From: Nereocystis luetkeana
Taxonomy: Eukaryota > Sar > Phaeophyceae > Laminariales > Laminariaceae
Assembly: GCA_031213475.1 (NCBI GenBank)
Contig: JARUPZ010000012.1
Location: forward strand, 8,886,727 to 8,950,726
DNA length: 64,000 nucleotides
Reading direction: 5' to 3'
In this document: positions 1-10,619 of the stretch, in pieces
How positions within the stretch are numbered: position 1 is the first letter of the stretch
Layout: the number at the start of each line of letters is the position of its first letter
Made by a program: the position numbers and the translations under genes
Notes under the pieces: model-generated
What the model saw: the letters and a program-made list of their open reading frames with translations, nothing else
Databases searched by the model: none
What the model was told of the DNA's origin: nothing

Positions 1-375
<375 letters not shown>

Positions 376-699
376 GCACTAGGAAGGCGGCTCTACTATA
401 CAGGCGAAGAAGACGCTCAACGCGTGACTAAACAATGTACGCAACCGAGTGTGCTCGGGCCTTGACAACCGAGTGTCCAAACCAACGTCGAAAAAAAAAA
501 ACCTTGGTAGACGAGTGCAGCATCGGCCACGCTGAGCACAGTCCGGGCTGGCGGGGGCAAGGGGAAGTTTCGATTTCAGGGCTGTAACTTGAAGGTCTGT
601 ACTGTACACGCGCACGCGCAGGCAGCATAATGATAACTGATACTGCATAGTTCATGCAGTTTTACGCTGTTCCTAACGCCCCCTTGCGTCTTTTGGTAC
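376..699. other. Unassigned interval, no gene seen
   Basis: Mixed sequence between the ACT array and the first family A MITE. Short reading frames on the minus strand show no recognisable domain. Confidence 0.5.
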
Positions 700-808
700 T
701 AATACGGGGGACCATAGTTAATAGGACCTATTAATGCTAGTAGAAAGAGTAAACTATATAGGTTTTTGTGTGTACCGTAGGTCCTATTTACTATGGCCCC
801 CCGTATTA
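700..808. mobile_element. Family A palindromic MITE
   Basis: Inverted ends AATACGGGGGACCATAG and its complement near 790-808. The end sequence is AATACGG where most copies have TTACGG. Confidence 0.85.
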
Positions 809-931
809 GTGTGCGGTGCACGATATTTTGTTGTACTTTTGTTTGTTTTCTTCCCCATCACGCTGTAAGCCTGTTTTGTGATCAACGGGCTACATAGGTT
901 TCACAGAAATGGGCCAATTACAATCGAATGG

Positions 932-988
932 GCAATGATGATGTAATAACATCGTCCTCAACATAGTCATCCATCATCATCACCACTA

Positions 989-1026
<38 letters not shown>

Positions 1027-1535
1027 TCGTCATCACCATTATCCATCATCGTCATCCTCATCATCCATCATCACCATCATCCTTACCATCCATCATTATC
1101 ATCATCATCATCCATCACCATCATTATCATCATCACCATATTCCACCATCCATCACCACCACCATCATCATCATCATCATCATCATCACCCATCACCCAT
1201 CACCGATCATCCATCATCATAACTATTATCGCCATATTCCACCATCCATCATCATCATCACCATCATAACCGTCATCCATCATCCCCATCATCATTATCA
1301 TCACATCATCCTCATCACATCCATCATCATCATCATCCTCCACCATCGTCACCATAGTCCACCATCCATCACCCATCATCACCATCATCACCACTATCCA
1401 TTACCCATCATCACCATCCTCACCCATCATCACCATCATCCAAAATCATTATCCTCCTCATCATCACCCATCATCACCATCATCCATCATCCATCATCAT
1501 CATTATCATCATCATCCATCATCATCATCATCCCT
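932..1535. repeat. Imperfect (CAT)n/(ATC)n microsatellite
   Basis: About 600 bp of CAT/ATC units broken by CCATCA and ACC variants. The aspartate- and methionine-rich reading frame on the minus strand here is a by-product of the repeat. Confidence 0.95.
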
Positions 1536-1588
1536 CAGACTCATGTAGTTTTCTTCGTCGGTAAACAAGACATAACGTTGATAATAAA

Positions 1589-1597
1589 TACCTGGTA
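1589..1597. other. TACCTGGTA motif (first of 27)
   Basis: First occurrence of a 9-mer that is strongly over-represented across the window. Start positions of all copies are listed in the findings. Confidence 0.8.
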
Positions 1598-1621
1598 GCA
1601 CCTACCACTGCCCCTCAATAT

Positions 1622-1975
1622 AATAACCTTTTGTATACTAACAGTTAATTCACCCTTTTAGAACCGCAGTCCCGTTTTGGGTACAAACTACTTGAAATTT
1701 GAGTGGTTTGTCCCCAAAATGGGACTGCAGTTCTAAATGGGTTAAGGCGGCACTAATATTAATAGTAAGGGGCATAGGAATATCAGGATCTTTTGTATAC
1801 TATGAATAATACTAGAACCTTTCGTATACTAATATTTAATCAATACGGGCCCAATAAGTAAGGACCTTTTGTACCCTAATATTCAATCAATGCGGTCATA
1901 ATATTTAGGGACAGAGCGCCTAAACATTAGGACCTTTTGTATACTAATATTCAGTCAATACGGCTCTAACATTTA
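1622..1975. repeat. Degenerate tandem repeat, unit TTTTGTATACTAATATT
   Basis: At least five diverged units built around CTTTTGTATACTAATATTNAATCAATACGG, at about 1629, 1790, 1817, 1867 and 1932. A family C MITE is inserted inside the array. Confidence 0.7.
1651..1745. mobile_element. Family C palindromic MITE
   Basis: Inverted arms around GCAGTCCCGTTTTGGG. The right end is GGGTTAA; the left boundary is TTCACCC, one base from TTAACCC. Confidence 0.85.
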
Positions 1976-2059
1976 GGTACGTACGTAGTGTTTTTTTTCT
2001 GTTTTTCTTTTTTCCCGATGTTCCTCACTTCTATGACGAGCTCTGCATCTCACACAAAA

Positions 2060-2133
2060 TGTTATAAGGATTACCTTGGGCTGGGTAATCGATCGGTCTT
2101 TTACCCCTATAGCTCTGCAGGTACACCTTCACA
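2060..2133 (+). mobile_element. Family F solo LTR with 5-bp TSD
   Basis: A 74-bp sequence starting TGTTATAAGG and ending CTTCACA, flanked on both sides by CAAAA (2055-2059 and 2134-2138). It matches the terminal repeats of the longer family F copies at 45398 and 48065. TG...CA ends plus an exact 5-bp duplication define a solo LTR. Confidence 0.85.
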
Positions 2134-2191
2134 CAAAAGCTGATCTGATGCTGCGGAGCATGGTATGCTTCGTATACGTACGCATTACCCT

Positions 2192-2240
2192 CACAGGACT
2201 GGCATTCCCGTTTTGGGAACAAAAACTGCTCACCGTATCA
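2192..2240. mobile_element. Family C fragment
   Basis: Contains GGACTGGCATTCCCGTTTTGG followed by a short remnant of the arm. The second arm is missing. Confidence 0.5.
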
Positions 2241-2635
2241 CCCTGGGGTGGTAAGATAACACACCCCCTCGGAATATTATTTTGAAGCTGGGGAGGGCGT
2301 ACTGAGTACGACGAGCGATGATGCATGCGTCTATATATTGCAACCCTCTACACGAAATATTTCAAAAGCGATCACCATTTTTGTGGTGTGTGCCCCTCCC
2401 GTGTGTTGCAGGAAGCCGGGTCTGAAATTCGTAACGCTAGGCGTGTGTGTTATCTTGATTATATATAGTAGACGGTGCTGCCTTGGATCTTCCTTCCGAT
2501 ACGCCCGGCGCTGATGGTCGCCGGCGAGCAGCATCGGTTCAACGCTGCAAGCCCTGTGCCAACCCCCACGACCGTGGCGACACGCCGAAGTAGTTGCCAG
2601 CGGGGTTGACGCAGTACGTGCTCGACAACTTCTCC
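2241..2635. other. Unassigned interval
   Basis: Holds ACACCCCCTCGG and GGGCGTACTGAGTACG, which recur near 24433-24520, so it is part of another repeat. A GC-rich block at 2480-2630 is open on both strands but shows no known domain. Confidence 0.4.
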
Positions 2636-2637
2636 TA

Positions 2638-2755
2638 CTACGGGGGACCATAGCTAATGGCGCCAAATATTGTTGGTAAAAATGGTTAAACATATACCAG
2701 GTAGGTTTTTATGTATGCCATAGATACTAGGTCCTATAAACTAGGGCCCCCGTAA
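2638..2755. mobile_element. Family A MITE carrying TACCAGGTA
   Basis: Flanked by TA on both sides. Compared with sibling copies that read AAATATATAGGTTTTT, this one has CCAGGTA added at a TA at 2695-2703. Confidence 0.88.
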
Positions 2756-2871
2756 TAGAACCCTCCCCCCCCCCCCGTACCATGCCCCCCAGGACGACGT
2801 CACGACCCCTCGTCAGTGTTGCGTGATACGGTGAGTAGTTTGTGGTGCATGGTACATGCACGCTCGACCCT

Positions 2872-2964
2872 TGCAGGCCTGCAGTCCCGTCTTCGAGAAA
2901 AACTACTTGGGACTAAAGTGGTTTCGCGCCCCCAACGGGACTGCGTTCCTAAAAAGGGCTGTTA
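2872..2964. mobile_element. Family C MITE, diverged
   Basis: GCAGTCCCGTCTTCGAG pairs with an inverted arm CGGGACTGCG near 2936-2946. The ends are eroded. Confidence 0.7.
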
Positions 2965-3323
2965 ACAGTAGGTATAAGAACATTCCCACGGCCTATAGAT
3001 AGATTAAAAATAAATATCGGGTAGTTTTTTTTTGTAAAAACACAGTGATATTCCAGCCTATTGCTGTACCAGGTATGGGCTATGACAGCGGTAAACATAA
3101 AGGTTCTATACGTAGCCCATATTTCCCGGTGACACTGGGCAGTTCCTCGGTCGAGGAGTTCCCCACCAATCAGGCATGTTTCGACCCCAAAAGTGCCACG
3201 CCGAATCGTGTAATAGCACGCGTCTGCAACACCTACCACTTTTGGCCAGGATTATAGTCATCGTTTGATCATCACGTCATAATCAGAACGGGTGCTATAT
3301 TCGCGGCCATCCGCAACACCTAC
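2965..3323. other. Unassigned interval
   Basis: No coding or repeat signature recognised apart from one TACCAGGTA at 3067-3075. Confidence 0.4.
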
Positions 3324-3325
3324 TA

Positions 3326-3542
3326 TCACGGGGGGGGAAATAGTAAACAGGACCAAATAATGTTATTACGGGGGGCCATAGTTAACAGGACCAAATATTG
3401 TTAGTAAAAATGGTTAAATATAAAGGTGTTTATGTATACCATAGGTCCTGTTAACTAAGGTCCCCCGTAATAGTAAAAATAGCGAAATAGATAGGTTTTT
3501 GTGTGTACCGTGGGTCCTATTTAATATACCCCCCCCCCGGAA
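3326..3542. mobile_element. Family A MITE split by a second family A MITE
   Basis: Outer copy: left half 3326-3363 and right half 3473-3542. It is interrupted in its central GTTAGTAAAAATAG segment by the copy at 3366-3470. Rejoining the halves restores the family sequence. Confidence 0.88.
3366..3470. mobile_element. Family A MITE, inner nested copy
   Basis: A complete 105-bp element beginning TTACGGGGGG and ending CCCCCGTAA. TA flanks it at 3364-3365 and 3471-3472. Because the host site is known from sibling copies, TA is shown to be the target duplication. Confidence 0.92.
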
Positions 3543-3920
3543 TACTCGGACCGCGTATAACAATCACCATTTACTATTCAACATGAAGACTCAAAACGGG
3601 TACCACTATTAATACTATGTTTCACGGCCATCACGGTGGAAAAGAGCAACAAATAATCAGTCGGCGTCTTATCGCCGGGCAGCCTCGAAGCCCTGCACTA
3701 ACGTACTCTGTTGTGCGGAAACACAAGGATCGTTTACACGTTCATATGCATGAAGGTCAAGCGGTCGTAATATTTTACTGCCAGAGCGGTACGCTCGTTT
3801 CGCCCGTTCGCTGTGCCGCGTGCAAAGCCGTAACAGCCGCGTTTATAGCGGTGTATACCCCTGACAGCTTAGTCGCCGGGGGACATCACGCAAGAGGTTC
3901 CACGTCTTACGGGCTATTCA
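3543..3920. other. Unassigned interval with an open frame
   Basis: A 108-codon plus-strand frame at 3617-3943 runs into the following MITE and shows no known domain. I do not call it a gene. Confidence 0.35.
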
Positions 3921-3922
3921 TA

Positions 3923-4028
3923 CTCACGGGGGACCACAGTTAATAGGACCTACGGCAAACACAAAAACCTATATATTCACCTATTTTTACGAACAATATT
4001 TGGTCCTATTTACTTTAGCCCCCCGTAG
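3923..4028. mobile_element. Family A MITE
   Basis: CTCACGGGGGACCACAG at the left and GCCCCCCGTAG at the right, with TA on both sides. Confidence 0.88.
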
Positions 4029-4335
4029 TATTAAAAACTTTAACGTCTTCCGGGTAGCCTGTTTTCTGCCATGTTTTCTTCGATCTCGTTTTTTTTCTCC
4101 CCGCGGGAAAAAATCGCGTTTTTCTTTATGTTAGTACGTATATTCCCCGTCGACTTGGGTTAATGATAAGCTTCTTCGAGCGCGGTTGGTTGCAGAGTTC
4201 TGTCGTGCTTTTCTTTTCTCTTCTTTTCTTTTCTTCTCGTTTCTGCATTTTCGTGGGGGCAGCGTTCGTTGGCCTGTACGCAGTCCAAAACGGAAGGAAA
4301 AACAAAAGCCCGGTGCCCCCACCGGCATGCTACTA

Positions 4336-4456
4336 TTACGGGGGACCACAATTAATAGGACCTATGGCACACATAAAAACCTATACCTGGTATATATCTA
4401 ACCATTTTTACTGACAATATTTGGTCCTACCTGATACTAATTATGGTCCCCCGTAA
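4336..4456. mobile_element. Family A MITE carrying TACCTGGTA
   Basis: Full ends and TA flanks. The motif TACCTGGTA at 4384-4392 sits where siblings read ACCTATATATTT, so CCTGGTA is extra. Confidence 0.9.
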
Positions 4457-4869
4457 TAATAGCCGGGAGAAATAAAATGGACCCGCGGCGGGCGGTAGTG
4501 GCAAATGGTTTATTGGGGGGGGCATCATTGTTAACCGCTGTGCTGTGTGACTGACTGCAGGGAGGGGCAGTATTATTGGGCCTTCACGGAGGCAAATTGT
4601 GGATTATCCCAGCGCTTTTACTTATAGACGTGTGTGTGCACGTTTTGGCGTTGTCGCTGTGGTGGATCGCAGCGTCGCGCACTTTTTCCAGCCCTTCAAG
4701 GTGTTGTGTTGTACCAGGTAGCAGGTGGTTGCTTGCAACGTGGTCAGCCCGAGGTCGCACAAACAGCAGCATGGCTCCATCGTGTCGTCGGAAGGAAACA
4801 AAAGCACGGAATTTAAGGGACGCGGAGAAATGTGAACGGTAAGAGAAAAAAAACAAAAAAAAAACAGGC
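4457..4869. other. Unassigned interval
   Basis: Reading frames on both strands at about 4576-4842 lack recognisable domains. TACCAGGTA lies at 4712-4720. Confidence 0.35.
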
Positions 4870-4967
4870 TTAACCCCTTCAGAACCGCAGCCCCGTTTTG
4901 GGGACAAACTATTTGAAATTTGACTGGCTCGTCCCCACAACCGGACTGCGGTTCTAAAGGGGTTAAT
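4870..4967. mobile_element. Family C MITE with TTAA on both sides
   Basis: TTAACCCCTTCAGAACCGCAG at the left is mirrored by CTGCGGTTCTAAAGGGGTTAA at the right. Confidence 0.92.
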
Positions 4968-5519
4968 ACTGCTCCGAGTTCTGCACCGTTGATTGAACAA
5001 AAGAAATTCCTGCCACTCACTACTCGTCTATGATATAGCTGAAAAGGCACACGACGTGAGCGCGTGTGGAACCGGTTGTGCTGGAATGGAATGGATGACT
5101 TTTGGCTGCATGAACTTTACCACACACATACATGGTGGAAAATTCCATTTACATTAAATTTTATACACACTGCTGCTATACGAAGTGTACTGCATGATAT
5201 TTTTCATACCGCTGCGGCTAAAAAAGCTGTTGCGCGTGCTTGCATGCAGAAACACGAGAAAGCAGAGCAGAAAGATGGCCAACCGAACGCGCGGAGCCGA
5301 GTTTTACAGGTATGTGGGCTGAATTGGCCGCATGCATTGATTGAAGCTTCTCATACATACCAGAGCCTCCATGCTTCACGTTGGTACACCACTTGCTGCC
5401 TGCCGCATGATATCATAATAGTGCTGCGATTGAAAAAGCTGTGGCGCGTCTGCGTGTCCAACCACATCGTCCGCGTTAGATTGTTAACAGTCACCGAGAG
5501 GGCACGCAAGAGAAAAAAA
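4968..5519. other. Unassigned interval with a 160-codon frame
   Basis: The plus-strand frame at 5064-5546 is rich in His, Trp and Thr, has no known domain and ends inside a TRIM element. It is probably not a gene. Confidence 0.35.
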
Positions 5520-5882
5520 TGTGAGGGTCTTAGCCCGTTGGGCTAAAGGTAAAAGGTCAACCAATCGCCTACCCAATCTAAGCCTCATAACACTCTCCCC
5601 CCCTGGAACGGACCGGATTTTAGGGGTCGACCCGCCACCAACACGCGGTTCCAATTTCTGGAGACCCACAAGTCTTTTTTCAGATTCTTGACATGACATG
5701 AGGAAACTCACTTTTCTTTTAAAAGCGATTTCATGGTGGACGTGAGATTCGACGTCACGACCAGCGACCCATGTCCTGCCGACGACGCCATGTGTCAAGG
5801 TCTTATTAATAGTCCGTTGGGCTAAAGGTAAAAGGATAACCAAAAGCGCCTATTAATACTACCCAATCTAAGCCTCATAACA
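5520..5882 (-). mobile_element. Family F TRIM-like element, complete
   Basis: Read on the minus strand. 5' LTR 5882-5791 (TGTTATGAGG to GACACA); then TGGCGTCGTCGGCAGGAC, which starts with TGG as a tRNA primer-binding site should; internal part to 5593; polypurine CAGGGGGGAGAG; 3' LTR 5592-5520 (TGTTATGAGG to CCTCACA). Five A bases flank both sides on the plus strand (5515-5519, 5883-5887). Total 363 bp, far too short to code. The 5' LTR has an extra AT-rich stretch. Confidence 0.85.
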
Positions 5883-6433
5883 AAAAACGTCGCGTTTTGG
5901 CTGCGCGCCGTCCACGCTTCGTGAACTCGTCAATGCTGCCGCGGCACTGTGCAGTGCCATCAAGTACGAGTGTTGGATACTCGAAGTATACGAATCGTTT
6001 AGAAAGTTTCGATTACATCGAAATATCGATGTACATACCTGGTACATATTATCGAACGTGTTTTGCCCTCGGTCTTACCCCCTGGCATCCACCCCCCCCG
6101 CGCTATTTCGTGCTGACACTGTACGCAAAACCTTCGATGTATAGACCGTGGTATCAGTCAGATACCTCAATAATTTTTTGCATTTCGTTTTTTTTTTCGG
6201 TGTGTGTCCTATCGATTCCGATTCTGATCGTATCGACATCCGATATCCAGCAACCGCCATATGAAGCCATGCATTGACTCTTCGTGGCAGATGCTGCTCG
6301 CGCGATTGTGTGTGAGTTGTCGAGGGTGTCGCACCTTTCTTTTCCTGTTGGTTCACCCTGCCGCGCCTTGAAGAACACAAGTCCTGCGTGCGTGTTGCTC
6401 TCACGTAGACTCGTCGTCAATAATAATCTATTA
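5883..6433. other. Unassigned interval
   Basis: No gene recognised; TACCTGGTA at 6036-6044. Open frames on both strands overlap one another and look non-coding. Confidence 0.35.
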
Positions 6434-6538
6434 TCACGGGGGACCATAGTTCATGGTGCCTATGGTATACATAAAAACCTATTTATTCAACCCTTTTTAC
6501 TAACAATAGTTGGTCCTATTAACTATGGTCCACCGTAA
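6434..6538. mobile_element. Family A MITE
   Basis: TCACGGGGGACCATAG at the left and GTCCACCGTAA at the right, TA flanked. Confidence 0.88.
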
Positions 6539-6544
6539 TAGCGT

Positions 6545-6655
6545 AAAGGGGGACCATGTTGACAGTGATCAGGACAAATCACATACGCTAAAACCTATAT
6601 CTTCCAGTGTTTTTAGTACCAAAAGTTTCGTCCCGATTTCTATGTTCCCCCGTTG
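6545..6655. mobile_element. Family A relative, strongly diverged
   Basis: AAAGGGGGACCATGTTGAC near the left and TATGTTCCCCCGTTG at the right, adjacent to the previous MITE. The middle keeps AAAACCTATAT. Confidence 0.55.
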
Positions 6656-6763
6656 CTTGTACGTGGTCACAAGACAGGCTAGGCTCCGATAACTCTGGAG
6701 TGGCAGAAACATGTCTGAGATAGCGTTATTGGACTCTTGGTTTCCCTTTTCATGTTGTTGTTA

Positions 6764-6879
6764 TTACGGGGGGCCATATTAAATAGAACCTACGGTACAT
6801 AAAAAACCTTACCTGGTATATATAGATTTCGCTATTTTTAGCAACAATGTTTGGTCCTATTTACTACAGTCCCCCGTAA
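6764..6879. mobile_element. Family A MITE carrying TACCTGGTA
   Basis: TTACGGGGGGCC to AGTCCCCCGTAA, TA flanked. The block CCTGGTA at 6812-6818 is absent from siblings. Confidence 0.9.
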
Positions 6880-7674
6880 TAATTATGCTTGCCATCCGAC
6901 AATCAATGTGCAGCATGAGCTTCAACGTTGATCACTCGAAACATCCCTGAAAGAGAACATATCCACGGAAACAACGGAAACCCTATGCACAAGGTCTGTC
7001 TACCTTTTATGTCTACTTACGTCTCTATGCTTTATCCGCGATAATACTCTACTGCTGTGTTGTCTGTGCTCCCTCCTACATATATATGTGGATGGCATGG
7101 TTGGAACACGCGCTATTAACTTGTGCATATGACAGACAAATAATGTCACGTGACAAACGGAATATAAAACAACAAAAATACCTGGTATTAATACAAACCT
7201 CATGGAAAAAAATAAAACTAAAACATTGCACTTCATACGCTTCGTACGTACCTACGTACGTAGAATAGCTGAAGTTGTTTCGGCGTTTTTTTTTTCTTCT
7301 CCATGCCCATGCCTCGCTGTCTGTCGAGGAACATCACCCGAAAGTACCGTCGAAGAGCGCTGACTGCCTTTGCACAGGGAGGGGTGATGTGATCGTTTTT
7401 TAGCATTATATATTGATTGATAGCTTTCTCGCCCCAAAAATAAAAATGGTAAGGGCACTTCAAAGTCGAACGGTCCAACGGAAGGCTTCGTATACTCTCG
7501 ACCATTTTTTCCCCCGAAAAAAAACGCCTCCTTGCTGCTAGATCGGTCTTGGCAGCAGCAGCCTTCCCGTTTTTCTGGGGGAAAAAAATCGAGCGGTGTT
7601 GATTTTTTTTTTCGCACAACCCCTTGTTTGTGCGAACGCAACGCTCCAACGCTCTTTCGCGGTATTCGAGACAA
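6880..7674. other. Unassigned interval
   Basis: Begins with ATGCTTGCCATCCGACAAT, which recurs at 49017 next to the ATT microsatellite, so a repeat edge lies here. A 150-codon minus-strand frame (7233-7685) is poly-Lys and poly-Phe rich and is not supported as a gene. TACCTGGTA at 7179-7187. Confidence 0.35.
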
Positions 7675-7920
7675 TGGTTGGACAATTCGGACAGATCATC
7701 TACAGATCATTTCCACAGTTCATGATCTGGATCTTTCAAGACAGATGGATCTTCTGTTCCCGATCTTGTACGATCTACTGTTGTTGTAGCTCGTGTTGTT
7801 TTTGGGGGTGAGACTCGTGTATCTTGCATGATCTCGTACAGGTTTCCTGGGTTGGATCTGCACTATGCAGATCCCACATAACCTCTCACAACGGTATAGG
7901 CGAGGAACTAGATCATCTAT
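7675..7920 (+). repeat. Family G GATC-rich repeat
   Basis: Dense GATC and AGATCATCTACAGATCAT, then CTCGTGTTGTTTTTGGGGGTGAGA, CCTGGGTTGGATCTGCA and GGAACTAGATCATCTATC. The same order occurs at 12066-12390. Confidence 0.65.
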
Positions 7921-7924
7921 CCGT

Positions 7925-8130
7925 ATGCAGACAGATGTATATATATAGAGAGAGATAGATATATAGATAAATAGATAGATAGACATGTATGTATAGAAAT
8001 ATAGAAATAGATAAATAGATAGATAGATAGATAAATAAATAGATAGATATATAGAAATATAGATAAATTGGTGGATAGATTGGTAGATAGATGGATGGGT
8101 AGATAGATAGATAGACAGATAGATAGACAG
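7925..8130. repeat. (GATA)n microsatellite
   Basis: GATA/GATAAATA units with ATATAGAA interruptions over about 200 bp. Confidence 0.93.
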
Positions 8131-8454
8131 GTCGTGATCCGTGCGAGGTGTGAATGGTTGACGCACACCGTGTACGAGACGAAGACTATACTGCTATTTA
8201 GCCCTACCCGAGACAATGGTTGTGATCGGGTTGGGGGGGTTCAGGTAAGGGCTAGCAAGTACGTAGAGTTTTTTTTTCACCACTTCTTCGATATAATGGA
8301 TAACCACATGGTTGACAAAGGGGGGAAAAAAGGATAACCAAATGGTTGATCGGCCTAACGGTCAGCCCTATTACTCGTCACGAACGTAGTGACCGTCAAC
8401 CATTTGCTCGGAAAAGTGTGACCATCCACCCTCAGGGTCTGTGCATGCTCGCTC

Positions 8455-8605
8455 CGTAAAAGCGATGAGGGTCGAACCGTAGCAGCGGGGAGGGAGAAGG
8501 AGGAAAGCCTGCCGCGTGTCCCCGGATCTGAGTAACGCCTACTACAGTAGGAGGGAGAGAGAGAGAGAAAAGAAGGGTGAAGGCGATGAATGGGATGGAA
8601 AGAAA
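8455..8605 (+). mobile_element. SINE body fragment
   Basis: Matches the non-tRNA part of the SINE at 9798: AAAAGCGATGAGGG, GTAGCAGCGGGGAGGGAG, GTGTCCCCGGATCTGAGTAA, GATGAATGGGATGGAAA. The tRNA-like head is absent. Confidence 0.65.
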
Positions 8606-8617
8606 ACAAACCACCAA

Positions 8618-8680
8618 TGACGATGATAAGGATGATGATGATGATGGTGATGATGGTGATGATGATGATGATGATGATGT
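8618..8680. repeat. (GAT)n microsatellite
   Basis: GATGATGATGATGGTGATG units directly after the SINE fragment. Confidence 0.9.
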
Positions 8681-9145
8681 TATCGCATTCCGTACGTAGT
8701 AGCTCATGCCCCTGAAATCCTGCCTGTGCTCACATCATCAAGCGGATACAAACACTAGTGTATGCAGTCGTACATAGCAGCGCATGCCAAATATTTCCGG
8801 GGACCAGTGGTATGCTAACCCCCCTCCCCTACCCTGCGTGTATGTATCTATCGTATGTATGTGTGATTACCCCTACGTCTACCCCCCTCTGCGTGTATGC
8901 CTGTCTGCCCATGATGCCGTTGCAGGATGGAACCCGGCGATAACTCGTACCGACAACCCTGTACGAGTATAATATGCGAATATACGCGTCGCCAAAGGGA
9001 ATAATTAAGCACGAAGTACGTACCAGGTGCTCTGTCGTTCCTTGGGGGGAGAACTTGATGTTCGTTCGCAATATCTAAAAGGACAGAAAAAACTACCTCG
9101 GATCGTTTTGTCGGCTTGCGCCCTCCACTGCCCCCCCCGCCCCCC
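8681..9145. other. Unassigned interval
   Basis: No gene or repeat family recognised; TACCAGGTG near 9020 is one base from the over-represented 9-mer. Confidence 0.35.
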
Positions 9146-9222
9146 ATACGACTACGGCCATGCATGAGATCGAGTATATCTCTCCTTTCGAGTACACCCC
9201 CCCCCCCCCGCACTCCGCCTCG
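9146..9222 (-). repeat. Family B fragment, inverted
   Basis: Minus strand reads GTGTACTCGAAAGGAGAG, then ATACTCGATCTCATGC and ATGGCCGTAGTCGTATG, the first 60 bp of family B after its usual G run. Confidence 0.8.
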
Positions 9223-9345
9223 AAAGGGATGCGCCGTCAACGGCCTAATGACTAAGGCAATCAACAAATGAGTACGCCCCCCCCCCCCCCCCGCTTCCGC
9301 ACATCTATAGTCATAACCTTTCCACTCTGAGCAACCTAAGTAACC

Positions 9346-9442
9346 TTAACCCTTTTAGAACCGCAGTCCCGATTTGGGGACAAACTACTTGAAATTTGAG
9401 TGGATTGTCCCCAAAATGAGACTGCAGTTCTAAAAGGGTTAA
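9346..9442. mobile_element. Family C MITE with TTAA on both sides
   Basis: TTAACCCTTTTAGAACCGCAG mirrored by CTGCAGTTCTAAAAGGGTTAA. Confidence 0.92.
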
Positions 9443-9492
9443 GCTGACTTGTAAATCGGTATTGACATACACACACGTGAATAGCACCAAAC

Positions 9493-9507
9493 AATATTAT
9501 TATTAAT

Positions 9508-9557
<50 letters not shown>

Positions 9558-9633
9558 TAATAATATTAATAATATTATTAATAATATTAATAACAATAAT
9601 ATTAATAATAATAATATTAATAATAATAATAAT
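9493..9633. repeat. (AAT)n microsatellite
   Basis: AAT/ATT units with ATATT interruptions over about 140 bp. Confidence 0.95.
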
Positions 9634-9721
9634 ACCACCAAACAATATTCGCCAATAGCTTGAGAATTATTTCGTGAAAGCCCTGTCCTCGTAGTTGTGA
9701 CGTTTTTTTTTCAAGGGGACT

Positions 9722-10613
9722 GGGGGGGGGGGGGGGGTGTACTCGATAGGGGAGGTGTACTCGATCTCATGCATGGCCGTAGTCGTATGACCCATAGCCG
9801 GTCGCCCCGGTGGTTCAACTGGTTAACCTCGAATTCTACTTGTTTGAGTCCTGGGTTCGAGCCCTAGGAGGGTCGGACTTTGACTTTATTTGCAAAAATA
9901 AAAAAAGGGATTCAATTGTTGAGAGCGCCTTGCAGCGTGGGTAGGCACAATTCGATGCGAGTCGACGAGGGAAGAAAAGGCTGAAATCTTCTCGCGATAA
10001 AAATGAAGGCACGTACCGTAGCGGGAAGGGGGGAGAAGAGCCTGCTATGTGACCCCGGCTCTGAGTTACAAGTTGGAAGGAGAGAGAGAAGAAGATGTGC
10101 GAAGATAATGAATGGGATGGAAAAAAAAAATAAAAAAAAAATAGACCCTCGCATGCCTACAACGCCGGGACGGAGCATGTCGGGTTTTCACCGACCAGGC
10201 AGACATTGCTTGCACCAAGCGCGAAGCGCCGTGAGGTGTCCGGCGAGTCTCATGACGGGTGAGCTGCATCCCTACTAAGAACCGTTTGTGAGGCGGGCTT
10301 GCATATGGATGACAGCTTCAATGCGTTAATTAAATTTCCGGTGTAGGCACTTCCAGAGACAGCAATGAATGGGAGTACTATGTAACTGCCTCTTGGGTGC
10401 CTTTCCATCAACACTACGTGACACGATCAATTCCCTTGTGCGGAGTAAAGGTTTACCTCGCACAAATGATTTAACTCGACCACCAGCTGTGGGCGACAGC
10501 CCCCCCCCCAAAAAAAAAGGAAAAGAAAAAAATGTTGTCTAGCTCACGTAGTGAGCGGCATGTTTACAGTGCCGTTCGTTGCCAACCGACGCCATCCTAA
10601 CCTATATATACTA
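9722..10613 (+). repeat. Family B unit interrupted by a SINE
   Basis: Starts with a G run, then GTGTACTCGATAGGGGAGG and ATGCATGGCCGTAGTCGTATG. It is split at 9797/10141 by the SINE, resumes AGACCCTCGCATGCC, and ends near CCTAACCTATATATA. It carries the inverted pair TTGTGCGGAGTAAAGG / TTTACCTCGCACAA at about 10435-10468. Confidence 0.85.
9798..10140 (+). mobile_element. tRNA-derived SINE, full copy
   Basis: Head: CGGTCGCCCCGGTGGTTCAA with pol III A box TGGTTCAACTGG and B box GGGTTCGAGCCC at about 9853-9864. Body about 250 bp, ending GGGATGG and an A-rich tail with one T. It lies inside a family B unit; ATAG borders both sides. Confidence 0.88.
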
Positions 10614-10619
10614 TGGGCG

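Noticed and set aside
5064..5546. 160-codon plus-strand frame
   Set aside because: No domain, unusual composition, ends inside the TRIM element at 5520.
9798..9880. Possible intact tRNA gene
   Set aside because: The T-arm folds but the head is fused to a repeated 250-bp body with an A-rich tail, so it is a SINE.
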